This document shows positions 34,023 through 41,338 of a stretch of 64,000 nt of DNA, piece after piece. A program made the position numbers and the translations under genes. Where the stretch lies: the NCBI RefSeq assembly GCF_015500075.1, contig NZ_CP045496.1, forward strand, positions 3,730,001-3,794,000, read 5' to 3'. Under the pieces are notes generated by a model. It saw only the letters and a list, made by a program, of their open reading frames with translations, did no database searches and was not told the origin of the DNA. The stretch is from Mesorhizobium sp. INR15. GTDB lineage: Bacteria; Pseudomonadota; Alphaproteobacteria; Rhizobiales; Rhizobiaceae. Numbering within the stretch: position 1 is the stretch's first letter; each line of letters opens with the position of its first letter.

Positions 34023-35073
34023 GAAGCTTCTTGCTGGAGCGACGGCGGCGGTGGACCATGGCGGGAGTCTTGGTCGGGCGAGGGCGCTTTTCCCTCGGGC
34101 GCCGCAGCCTTTCGTCGATCTCTCGACCGGGATCAACCCGCACTCCTACCCGCTTTTCGAGTTGCCCGCCACCGCGCTGTCGCGGTTGCCCGAGGCTGCG
34201 CGTGCCCACGAACTGGCGGAAGTGGCGGCGCATGCCTATGGCGCGCCTTCACCGGCCAATGTGGTGTCGGCGCCCGGCACGCAGATCCTTTTGCCGCGCG
34301 TCGCTTCGCTGATCGCCCCCGGCAAGGCGCTGGTGCTGGGGCCAACCTATGCCGAACACGCACGCGCGGCGGCGATCGCCGGCCACGCTGTGTCAGAGGT
34401 TGATGATTTCGAGGCCCTGGCGGACGCCGACCTTGCCATCGTCGTCAATCCCAACAATCCGGACGGCCGCGTCGTGGCGCGCGAAAAATTGCTTTATATG
34501 GCCGAAAGGTTGCGCGCCAAAGGCGGCTTGCTGGTCGTTGACGAGGCTTTCATGGATGTCGGGCCGCGCCGGGAAAGCCTGACCGGCGATGTCGGGCAAG
34601 GCGGTATCGTCGTGCTGCGCTCCTTTGGCAAGTTTTTCGGCCTGGCCGGCCTGCGGCTCGGTTTTGCCTTGTCCGATGCTCGGACGGTCGAACGGCTGGA
34701 AACACAATTCGGGCCCTGGGCGGTCGCGGGCCCGGCGCTGGAATACGGTATCCGCGCGCTTGCCGACATCGCTTGGCAAGATGAGATGCGGGCATCGTTG
34801 TCGGCGGCAGCGGCACGGCTCGATGCGCTGCTTGCCCGGTCCGACGTTGCCGTCGCGGGCGGCACCACACTCTATCGCTATCTCCATCTGCCCGATGCCG
34901 GCGGCCTGTTTGCCGCGCTGGGTGAGCGCGGCATCCTGCTTCGCCATTTCGCTGACCGGCCGCATGTGCTGCGCGCCGGACTGCCGGGTATCGAGGAGGA
35001 ATGGCAGCGGCTGCAATCGGCTCTTGCCGAATGGGCTGTACGGCGCGACGATCAGGCAAAGGAAGCTATGTGA
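34021..35073 (+). CDS. cobC: Threonine-phosphate decarboxylase-type cobalamin biosynthesis protein
   Basis: PLP-dependent fold type I enzyme that provides the (R)-1-amino-2-propanol phosphate arm from L-threonine phosphate. The 350-residue protein has the DLSTGINP substrate block, NPNNPDGR, Asp174 (LLVVDEAFMD) and the PLP lysine Lys204 in SFGKFFGLAGLRLGF. Its ATG at 34021 overlaps the divergent cobD start codon. Its stop overlaps the next gene by one base. Confidence 0.93.
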   Translation: MKLLAGATAAVDHGGSLGRARALFPRAPQPFVDLSTGINPHSYPLFELPATALSRLPEAARAHELAEVAAHAYGAPSPANVVSAPGTQILLPRVASLIAPGKALVLGPTYAEHARAAAIAGHAVSEVDDFEALADADLAIVVNPNNPDGRVVAREKLLYMAERLRAKGGLLVVDEAFMDVGPRRESLTGDVGQGGIVVLRSFGKFFGLAGLRLGFALSDARTVERLETQFGPWAVAGPALEYGIRALADIAWQDEMRASLSAAAARLDALLARSDVAVAGGTTLYRYLHLPDAGGLFAALGERGILLRHFADRPHVLRAGLPGIEEEWQRLQSALAEWAVRRDDQAKEAM

Positions 35074-35576
35074 TGATCCATGTCTGCTCACTGGCGAAGA
35101 TGCCGGAAACCGTGGCGAAGACCGGGGCCGAGCGGCTGTTGTCGCTGCTCGCAGCCGGCACCGAGGTTGTCCGCCCGGCTTCCATCACCAGGGAAAATCA
35201 TCTCCACCTCGTCATGCACGACATTGCGATAGCGCAGGACGGCATGACCATGCCGGGTGAGGCGCATGTCCGCAATCTGCTCGATTTTGCCCGGCGATGG
35301 GATCGCGCGAAACCGCTGGTGGTGCATTGCTACGCCGGCATCAGCCGCTCGACGGCGTCGGCCTATATTATCGCGGCGGCGCTGGCGCCGAAGCGCGACG
35401 AGGCCGAACTGGCGCAGACATTGCGGGCGCTGTCGCCGTCGGCAACCCCCAATCCGCGACTGATCGCGGTGGCCGACATGCTGCTCGACCGCAAGGGCCG
35501 CATGGTCGAGGCGATCGAAGCGATCGGGCGCGGCGCGGATGCCTTCGAGGGCAAACCCTTCGTGTTGAAAATCTAG
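35073..35576 (+). CDS. Dual-specificity/tyrosine phosphatase-like protein
   Basis: A 167-residue cytoplasmic protein with the phosphatase loop HCYAGISRS, i.e. nucleophile Cys86 and Arg92 in the CX5R spacing. A candidate general acid Asp lies upstream near MHDIAI. The start is coupled to cobC by a one-base overlap, which suggests a link with cobalamin assembly or simple hitch-hiking. The physiological substrate (protein or small phosphate ester) is not evident. Confidence 0.82.
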   Translation: MIHVCSLAKMPETVAKTGAERLLSLLAAGTEVVRPASITRENHLHLVMHDIAIAQDGMTMPGEAHVRNLLDFARRWDRAKPLVVHCYAGISRSTASAYIIAAALAPKRDEAELAQTLRALSPSATPNPRLIAVADMLLDRKGRMVEAIEAIGRGADAFEGKPFVLKI

Positions 35577-35580
35577 CTGT

Positions 35581-36384
35581 TTACGCCAGCCACTCCGCCA
35601 GCTTCGCCTTGCGCACGTCCCTGAGCAAGGTGATGAACCCGTCGGCCTGATGCTCTGCCGTCTGGCGGCCTTTTTCAGCGGTGGCGATGCTGGCGTCGCC
35701 AACCACTCCGTTGGGATTGAGGTCACTGGCGATCCAGGCAAAGGCATGGGTGCCGGTGTGGCGCAGCAGCGCGAATTCCTGTTCGGCGCGGGCGACCTTG
35801 GACACAAAATTGTCGGCCTTGCTCATATCGACGAGATCGGGCCGGAAATGCAGCATCAGCGATGTCTCGACATCGCCGCCATGGATGCCGTGGCGGTCTT
35901 CGAGTTCGGTGTACATGCCGGCCGGCCGGCCAAAGCGTTGCCAGCTCGTCTTTACCGCCAGCATTTTTTCGCGCACGCGCAACTCGCGCGTGACGATGCC
36001 CATGATCTCTTCGTTGCCGCCATGCGAGTTGATGACGATCAACTTGCGTATGCCGGCCCGCGCGATCGACAGGCCAAGTTCTGTCCAGGCCTCGATCAGG
36101 GTTGGCGCCGGCAGGGTGAGGGTTCCCGGCGCATGGAGGTGTTCGTTCGATTTGCCGACGGCCTGGACAGGCAGGATGCGGATGTCGAGATCATCAGGCA
36201 GGCGCGCGATCATGGTGTCGAGCATGCCATTCATGATCGAAGTGTCGGTCGAGACGGGCAGATGCGGACCATGCTGTTCGATCGCCGCCACCGGCAGTAC
36301 GGCGATCGTCGCCTCCGGATCGATCGAGGCGTATTCGGTGGTCCGGTAGTCGCCCCACCAGACGCGCTTCTTCGCAACAGTCAT
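35581..36384 (-). CDS. Creatininase-family amidohydrolase
   Basis: A 267-residue metal-dependent hydrolase with the family ligands: EQHGPHLPVSTD (Glu36, His38, Asp47), NSHGGN, and HGIHGGDVETSLML (second metal site Glu). The family includes creatinine amidohydrolase, MftE and formamide/riboflavin-pathway amidases, so creatinine is only one candidate substrate. It faces the phosphatase gene and lies downstream of the Rid gene on the same strand with a 137-base gap. Confidence 0.88.
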   Translation of the reverse strand: MTVAKKRVWWGDYRTTEYASIDPEATIAVLPVAAIEQHGPHLPVSTDTSIMNGMLDTMIARLPDDLDIRILPVQAVGKSNEHLHAPGTLTLPAPTLIEAWTELGLSIARAGIRKLIVINSHGGNEEIMGIVTRELRVREKMLAVKTSWQRFGRPAGMYTELEDRHGIHGGDVETSLMLHFRPDLVDMSKADNFVSKVARAEQEFALLRHTGTHAFAWIASDLNPNGVVGDASIATAEKGRQTAEHQADGFITLLRDVRKAKLAEWLA

Positions 36385-36521
36385 GTCATGCCTCTTTGCT
36401 GGACGGGTCAGACCTAGCGCGGCAAAGCCTGCCTGTCGATCCGGCCCCTGGCCATGGCTTCAGGCGTTCGTCGCCTGGAAAGCCAATTTCGCGGCTTTGC
36501 GCCCGTCAAACCGACCAATCC

Positions 36522-36905
36522 TCACCCCGCCGCCAGCACTTCCACCTCGACCTTGAATTCCGGCCGGGCGAATCCGGAGACAATCACAAGCGTCGAGGCC
36601 GGTGCGGGGTCGGAGAACAGCCGGTTGCGGACGTCCATATAGGCTTGCAGATAGGCACGGTCGGAGACGAAGGCATTGATGCGCACGATATCCGTCAACC
36701 CCAATCCGGCTTCACCGAGAATGGCGGCGACGTTGGCAAAGCAAAGCTCCGTCTGTGCGCCGGCATCTTCCGGAACAAAATCGTCGGGCCGGATGCCAAG
36801 CTGGCCGGAACACAAAACCAGCCGTTTTCCGGGCGGCACTTCGACGCCGTGGCTGTAACGGGCGAAAGGAGGCTTGATCGACTTTGGCTTGAGAAATTTG
36901 AACAC
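36522..36905 (-). CDS. Rid (YjgF/UK114) family protein lacking the RidA arginine
   Basis: A 127-residue protein of the trimeric chorismate-mutase-like fold, with LVLCSGQLG and DIVRINAFVSD family blocks. In imine-hydrolysing RidA proteins the catalytic arginine sits in a PAR motif; the matching segment here reads PAPASTLV, with Ser104 in its place. It is therefore probably not an archetypal RidA deaminase but a member of an Arg-less Rid group, which are often found with amine or pyrimidine catabolic genes. It is divergent from the transporter operon. Confidence 0.85.
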   Translation of the reverse strand: MFKFLKPKSIKPPFARYSHGVEVPPGKRLVLCSGQLGIRPDDFVPEDAGAQTELCFANVAAILGEAGLGLTDIVRINAFVSDRAYLQAYMDVRNRLFSDPAPASTLVIVSGFARPEFKVEVEVLAAG

Positions 36906-37043
36906 GGCAATCTCCTGTTTGCCAGCAGCCTAAGACCGTATGTGGGGGCCTTCAAGATACGGTGCATGTCATCGGGGCGATTATGGACAGAGGTTCAAAA
37001 AGTAGGCACGATGCTTTTTTTGCAGCATGACCTTCCGGGCCGC

Positions 37044-37060
37044 GCGCACGAATGGTGCGC
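37044..37060. promoter_or_regulatory. Inverted repeat upstream of the sigma-54 promoter
   Basis: GCGCAC (37044-37049) and GTGCGC (37055-37060) form a perfect inverted repeat with a five-base centre, about 30 bases upstream of the -24 element. It is well placed for an activator, but the spacing differs from the classical NtrC site, so the binding protein is unknown. Confidence 0.35.
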
Positions 37061-37090
37061 AAGCGGGACGGACCTGGCGCAAGACGCCGG

Positions 37091-37106
37091 TGGCATGTGT
37101 CTTGCT
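37091..37106 (+). promoter_or_regulatory. Sigma-54 (RpoN) -24/-12 promoter
   Basis: TGGCATG at 37091-37097, four bases, then TTGCT at 37102-37106 match TGGCACG-N4-TTGCA, with the invariant GG (37092-37093) and GC (37104-37105) correctly spaced. Transcription would start near 37117, giving a leader of about 50 bases before the substrate-binding protein gene. This predicts nitrogen-linked or activator-dependent expression of the whole operon. Confidence 0.65.
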
Positions 37107-37168
37107 TCCTAGGCCAATGGTGTCGAGCCCGGCGCGTGACGTGCCGGAGCAAACAGAGGGTGGTGTCG

Positions 37169-38173
37169 ATGTACGGAAAACAGAAGATTTCGGTGGGCGT
37201 GATTGCACTGCTCGCGGCCAGCACGCTGGGAGCGGCGGCCAATGAAAAGGTCACCTTTGGCACCAACTGGCTGGCCGAGCCGGAACATGGCGGATATTAC
37301 CAGGCGATGACGGACGGCACATATGCCGCCTGCGGCCTTGACGTGACCATCATGCAGGGCGGCCCGCAGGTCAGCGGAAGGCCGCTGCTGCTTGCCGGCA
37401 AGATCGATTTTTACATGGGCGGCAATCTGCTCTCGGCCTTCGATGCCGTGCAGCAAGGTATTCCGATGCGGGTGGTGGCCGCGGATTTCCAGAAGGATCC
37501 GCAAGTGATCATGTCCCAGCCTGGCAACGGCCTGGACAAATGGGAGGATCTGAAGAACGCTGACCAGTATATCCTGGGCGACGAAGGCGCGCAGACTTTC
37601 TTCCTATGGATGGTGACCGAGCTTGGCTTCGATGCGGCCAAGCGGGTGCCCTACACGTTCAACTCGGCGCCCTTCATCGCCAACAAGAAGTCGATCCAGC
37701 AGGGCTACGTCACATCAGAGCCATTCGCCGTCAAGAAAGAAGGCGGCTTCGTGCCGAACCAGTTCCTGCTCGCCGACTATGGCTGGGACACCTACTCGAC
37801 GACAGTCGAGGTCATGCAGGACACGATCGACAAGAAGCCGGAGGTGGTGCAGTGCTTCGTCGATGGCTCGGCCAAGGGTTGGTACAATTATCTGTACGGC
37901 GACAACAAGGCCGCCAACGAGCTGATCAAGAAAGACAATCCCGATATGACGGATGAGCAAATCGCCTTCTCGATCGAACAGATGAAGAAGTTCGGTCTTG
38001 CCGATTCCGGCGACACGGAAAAGCTCGGCATCGGCGCCATGACCGATGCGCGCATCCAGAGCTTCTACGACAAGATGGTCAAGGCCAAGGTCACGCCGGC
38101 CGGGATCGACATCAAGAAGGCCTACACGCTTGCCTTCGTCAACAAAGGCGTCGGGATCGAACTGAAGAAATAG
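37169..38173 (+). CDS. ABC transporter substrate-binding protein, NMT1/THI5-like
   Basis: A 334-residue periplasmic binding protein with a signal peptide (hydrophobic VGVIALLAASTLG, cleavage near AAA-NEK, residue 24). The mature part begins KVTFGTNWLAEPEHGGYYQA, the SsuA/THI5-like opening, followed by a glycine-rich MQGGPQVSGRPLLLAGKIDF segment. The family binds aromatic or pyrimidine-like and sulfonate ligands. The start at 37169 follows GAGGGTGG. It heads the sigma-54-preceded operon; the substrate is unknown, though the downstream deaminase suggests a nitrogen heterocycle. Confidence 0.88.
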   Translation: MYGKQKISVGVIALLAASTLGAAANEKVTFGTNWLAEPEHGGYYQAMTDGTYAACGLDVTIMQGGPQVSGRPLLLAGKIDFYMGGNLLSAFDAVQQGIPMRVVAADFQKDPQVIMSQPGNGLDKWEDLKNADQYILGDEGAQTFFLWMVTELGFDAAKRVPYTFNSAPFIANKKSIQQGYVTSEPFAVKKEGGFVPNQFLLADYGWDTYSTTVEVMQDTIDKKPEVVQCFVDGSAKGWYNYLYGDNKAANELIKKDNPDMTDEQIAFSIEQMKKFGLADSGDTEKLGIGAMTDARIQSFYDKMVKAKVTPAGIDIKKAYTLAFVNKGVGIELKK

Positions 38174-38183
38174 GCCGGTCTGC

Positions 38184-39011
38184 ATGATGCAGGAGAACGT
38201 GGCGCAGGCGCCGGCAGCGTTGGGCAAGGCCCCCGAGCTGCTGGCGCTGCGCGGGGTCGGCAAGGTCTTTTCCAACGGTGTGACGGCGCTGAGCGACGTT
38301 GACCTGACGATCGGGGAGGGTGATTTTGTCAGCCTGCTCGGGCCGTCCGGCTGCGGCAAGTCGACAGCCTTGCGGCTGATCGCCGGCCTGTCGATGCCGA
38401 CTTCCGGTGCGCTGGACTGGCGTGGTGGCGGGTCCTTCGACCGTTCGAATATCGGCTTCGTCTTCCAGGAGCCGACGCTGCTGCCCTGGGCCAGTGTCTT
38501 TGACAATGTCTGGCTGCCGCTGCGGCTGAAGGGCGTTTCACGCGCCAAGGCAGCGCCGGCGGTGATGCAGATGCTGGAGCGTGTGCACCTCGACCGTTTC
38601 GCCGATGCCGTGCCGCGCGAACTCTCGGGCGGCATGAAAATGCGCGTCTCGATCGCGCGCGCCATGGTGACAAAGCCGCGCGTGCTGCTGATGGACGAGC
38701 CGTTCGCCGCACTCGACGAAATCACCCGCTTCAAGCTCAACAACGACCTGCTGGAGCTGTGGCAGGACGAGCGCTTTACCGTCGTCTTCGTCACCCACAG
38801 TGTGTTTGAAAGCGTCTTTCTCTCCAACCGCATCGTTGTCATGGCGGCCCGTCCGGGCCGGGTGTTCGACGAGCTTGCCGTAGACGCGGCCTATCCGCGC
38901 GACGAGGCCTTCCGCACCTCGCCTGACTATGCCGCGCTTTGCCGGCAAACGTCGGACGTGCTGGTCAACGCCATCAATTCAACAGCGGGCTCGCATCATG
39001 ACGGCCATTGA
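38184..39011 (+). CDS. ABC transporter ATP-binding protein (nitrate/sulfonate/taurine type)
   Basis: A 275-residue ATPase with Walker A GPSGCGKST, Q-loop FVFQEPTLLPW, signature LSGGMKMRVSIARA (Gln of the usual signature replaced by Met/Lys) and Walker B VLLMDEPFAALDE. It belongs to the SsuB/TauB group and is the energising subunit for the neighbouring binding protein and permease. Two adjacent ATGs (38184, 38187) are possible starts. It overlaps the permease by 14 bases. Confidence 0.92.
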   Translation: MMQENVAQAPAALGKAPELLALRGVGKVFSNGVTALSDVDLTIGEGDFVSLLGPSGCGKSTALRLIAGLSMPTSGALDWRGGGSFDRSNIGFVFQEPTLLPWASVFDNVWLPLRLKGVSRAKAAPAVMQMLERVHLDRFADAVPRELSGGMKMRVSIARAMVTKPRVLLMDEPFAALDEITRFKLNNDLLELWQDERFTVVFVTHSVFESVFLSNRIVVMAARPGRVFDELAVDAAYPRDEAFRTSPDYAALCRQTSDVLVNAINSTAGSHHDGH

Positions 39012-39846
39012 GGGCGCGTTGAAACTCGACCCCGAGGAGGCGCGCCGCGTGCGCCAGGAGCGGCTTGAGCGCATCGGCCGCTGGGTGCTGCCACTGGCGA
39101 TCATGATCCTGGCGATCTGGTTCTGGGACCGCATCTGCGTCTGGAACGAGATTCCGAAATACATCCTGCCGCGTCCGGGCGTGGTCTTGCAGACGCTGCA
39201 TGACGATGCCGGGCTGCTGTTTTCCTCACTGCTGGTCACGTTGCGGATCACCTTTCTCAGTCTGCTTCTGGCGGTGGTCGGCGGCGTCGGGCTGGCGGTG
39301 CTGTTCGCGCAGTCGAAGTGGGTGGAGATGTCGTTCTTCCCCTTCGCCATCGTGCTGCAGGTGACGCCGATCGTGGCGATCTTTCCGCTGATCAACATCT
39401 ATGTCGACAACCAGACGGCCAAGCTTCTGCTCTGTGCATGGATCGTCGCCTTCTTTCCGATCCTGTCCAACACCACCCTTGGCCTCAATTCCGTCGACCG
39501 CAACCTGCGCGACATGTTCAAGCTCAATGGTGCGACGCGCTGGCAGCAATTGCGCTATCTCAGGCTGCCGGCAGCGATGCCCTATTTCCTTGGCGGGCTG
39601 AAGATCGCCGGCGGCTTGTCGCTGATCGGCGCGGTTGTCGCCGAGTTCGTTGCCGGCGCCACCGGCCAGTCATCAGGCCTTGCCTCGCGCATCATCGAGG
39701 CGGGCTACCGGCTCAACGCACCACGGCTGTTCGCGGCGCTATTCCTGATCTCGCTCACCGGCATCCTGATCTTTCTGGTGCTGTCGCTGATTTCCCACCT
39801 CATCCTCCGGCGCTGGCATGAAAGCGCGCTGAAGCAGGAGCGATGA
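38998..39846 (+). CDS. ABC transporter permease
   Basis: A 282-residue inner-membrane permease of the SsuC/TauC type with about six helices. The EAA-loop coupling region reads DMFKLNGATRWQQLRYLRLPAAMPYFLGG. The ATG at 38998 was chosen because it removes a spurious basic N terminus and leaves a 14-base overlap with the ATPase gene. It completes the uptake system. Confidence 0.92.
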   Translation: MTAIEGALKLDPEEARRVRQERLERIGRWVLPLAIMILAIWFWDRICVWNEIPKYILPRPGVVLQTLHDDAGLLFSSLLVTLRITFLSLLLAVVGGVGLAVLFAQSKWVEMSFFPFAIVLQVTPIVAIFPLINIYVDNQTAKLLLCAWIVAFFPILSNTTLGLNSVDRNLRDMFKLNGATRWQQLRYLRLPAAMPYFLGGLKIAGGLSLIGAVVAEFVAGATGQSSGLASRIIEAGYRLNAPRLFAALFLISLTGILIFLVLSLISHLILRRWHESALKQER

Positions 39847-39897
39847 TGGTGTTGCATTTCGCAGGCGGTCGGTGCCTCTCACTTATCCTGAAGTCAG

Positions 39898-40024
39898 CGC
39901 TGCCCCTCACCCTCACCCTCTCCCCGTATAGAGACGGGGAGAGGGGGGCGTCAGCGTTGGAGCTTTACCCTTCTCCCCGTCTCTATACGGGGAGAAGGTG
40001 CCGGCAGGCGGATGAGGGGCAGCG
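39898..40024. repeat. RIME-like palindromic element
   Basis: A 127-base element bounded by perfect 12-base terminal inverted repeats, CGCTGCCCCTCA (39898-39909) and TGAGGGGCAGCG (40013-40024). Inside are two strong hairpins: CTCTCCCCGT/ACGGGGAGAG (39918-39943, loop ATAGAG) and CCTTCTCCCCGT/ACGGGGAGAAGG (39969-39998, loop CTCTAT); the two are reverse complements of each other. It is typical of rhizobial intergenic palindromes. Its right end abuts the start codon at 40025. Confidence 0.88.
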
Positions 40025-41338
40025 ATGACTTTGGAGATGATTCCTCAAGCTGGGCAATTCGTACTGACAGCTGTTCGCGTCCACGGGTCGGTCACGCCGG
40101 GGCTCGCTGCAACCTTCGACGCAGATGGTTTTGCGCTCGCTGATATTTCTGTCGCTGGCGGCAAAATCGCAGGCATCAGCGCGCATCGCCTATCGCATAT
40201 GCCGGCTGATGCCATAGATCTCGCCGGCCGCATCGTGCTGCCCTGTTTCGTCGACTGCCACACGCATATCGACAAGGGCCATATCTGGGCACGAAAACCC
40301 AACCCGGACGGTTCCTTCATGGGGGCGTTGAATGCCACCGGTGCCGACCGCACGGCGCGCTGGAGCGCCGAGGATGTCGCCCGCCGCATGGATTTCTCGC
40401 TGCGCTCGGCCTACGCGCATGGCACCAGCGCACTGCGCACGCATCTCGACAGCGTTGCACCACAGGAGGAGATTTCCTGGCCGGTGTTCGAGGCGATGCG
40501 CGAGACATGGCGCGGCCGCATCGACCTGCAGGCCGCCTGCCTGCTCGGCATTGAGGGCGTGCGCGACAAGAAATGGTTCGAGCGGCTGGCCAAGCGGGTC
40601 GCGGCCGCCAAGGGGGTGCTTGGCGTCGTCACCTACATGGTGCCGGACCTTGAGGAATTGCTTGACCGTGTCTTCGCGCAAGCGATCAAGCACGGGCTCG
40701 ATCTCGATTTTCACGCCGACGAGACCGACGATGTCGCGGCGGTCTCGCTGAAGAAGATCGCCGAAGCCGCCTTGTGGAATGGTTTCGAGGGCAACATCCT
40801 GGTCGGCCATTGCTGTTCGCTGGCACGCCAACCCGATCTCGACGTGCTCGACACGCTGGACAAGGTGGCGAAGGCTGGGCTGGCGGTCGTATCGCTGCCG
40901 ATGTGCAATCTCTATCTGCAGGACCGGCGTGCCGACCAGACCACGCCACGCTGGCGCGGCGTGACGCTGCTGCACGAGATGAAGGCGCGGGGCATTCCGG
41001 TGGCGGTCGCTTCCGACAACACGCGTGATCCGTTCTATGCCTATGGCGATCTCGACATGCTCGAGGTCTACCGCATGGCGACGCGCATCCTGCATTTTGA
41101 TCATCCGGTGAGCGATTGGCCGCAAACGGTGACCGCGACTCCGGCAAAGGTGATGCGGCTTGACGGCGTCGGCACGCTTACCGTTGGCGGCGCGGCTGAT
41201 TTCATCCTGTTCAAAGGTCGAAGCTGGACGGAATTGCTGTCGCGGCCCGAATCGGATCGCATCGTCGTGCGCGGCGGGCGGGCGATCGACCGGCAATTGC
41301 CCGACTATGCCGAACTCGACGACCTGATGGTGGAATGA
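40025..41338 (+). CDS. Cytosine-deaminase-like amidohydrolase
   Basis: A 437-residue metal-dependent amidohydrolase. The metal and catalytic residues of the CodA group are present: His79 and His81 in DCHTHIDKGH, His230 and Glu233 in HADETDD, His262 in GHCCSL and Asp331 in SDNTRDPFYAYGD. CodA-type enzymes deaminate cytosine, isocytosine and, in some bacteria, creatinine. The ATG follows the palindromic element immediately, and GAGGGG within that element serves as ribosome binding site. The transporter upstream probably delivers its substrate. Confidence 0.88.
   Translation: MTLEMIPQAGQFVLTAVRVHGSVTPGLAATFDADGFALADISVAGGKIAGISAHRLSHMPADAIDLAGRIVLPCFVDCHTHIDKGHIWARKPNPDGSFMGALNATGADRTARWSAEDVARRMDFSLRSAYAHGTSALRTHLDSVAPQEEISWPVFEAMRETWRGRIDLQAACLLGIEGVRDKKWFERLAKRVAAAKGVLGVVTYMVPDLEELLDRVFAQAIKHGLDLDFHADETDDVAAVSLKKIAEAALWNGFEGNILVGHCCSLARQPDLDVLDTLDKVAKAGLAVVSLPMCNLYLQDRRADQTTPRWRGVTLLHEMKARGIPVAVASDNTRDPFYAYGDLDMLEVYRMATRILHFDHPVSDWPQTVTATPAKVMRLDGVGTLTVGGAADFILFKGRSWTELLSRPESDRIVVRGGRAIDRQLPDYAELDDLMVE

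Noticed and set aside
37044..37060. Classical NtrC enhancer site
   Set aside because: GCAC and GTGC halves are five bases apart instead of seven as in the glnA-type site, so I list it only as an unassigned inverted repeat.
39898..40024. Reading the double hairpin as a CRISPR or attenuator
   Set aside because: Only two arms exist, they are inverted rather than direct, and the perfect terminal repeats mark a palindromic mobile-type element; there is no T run for termination.
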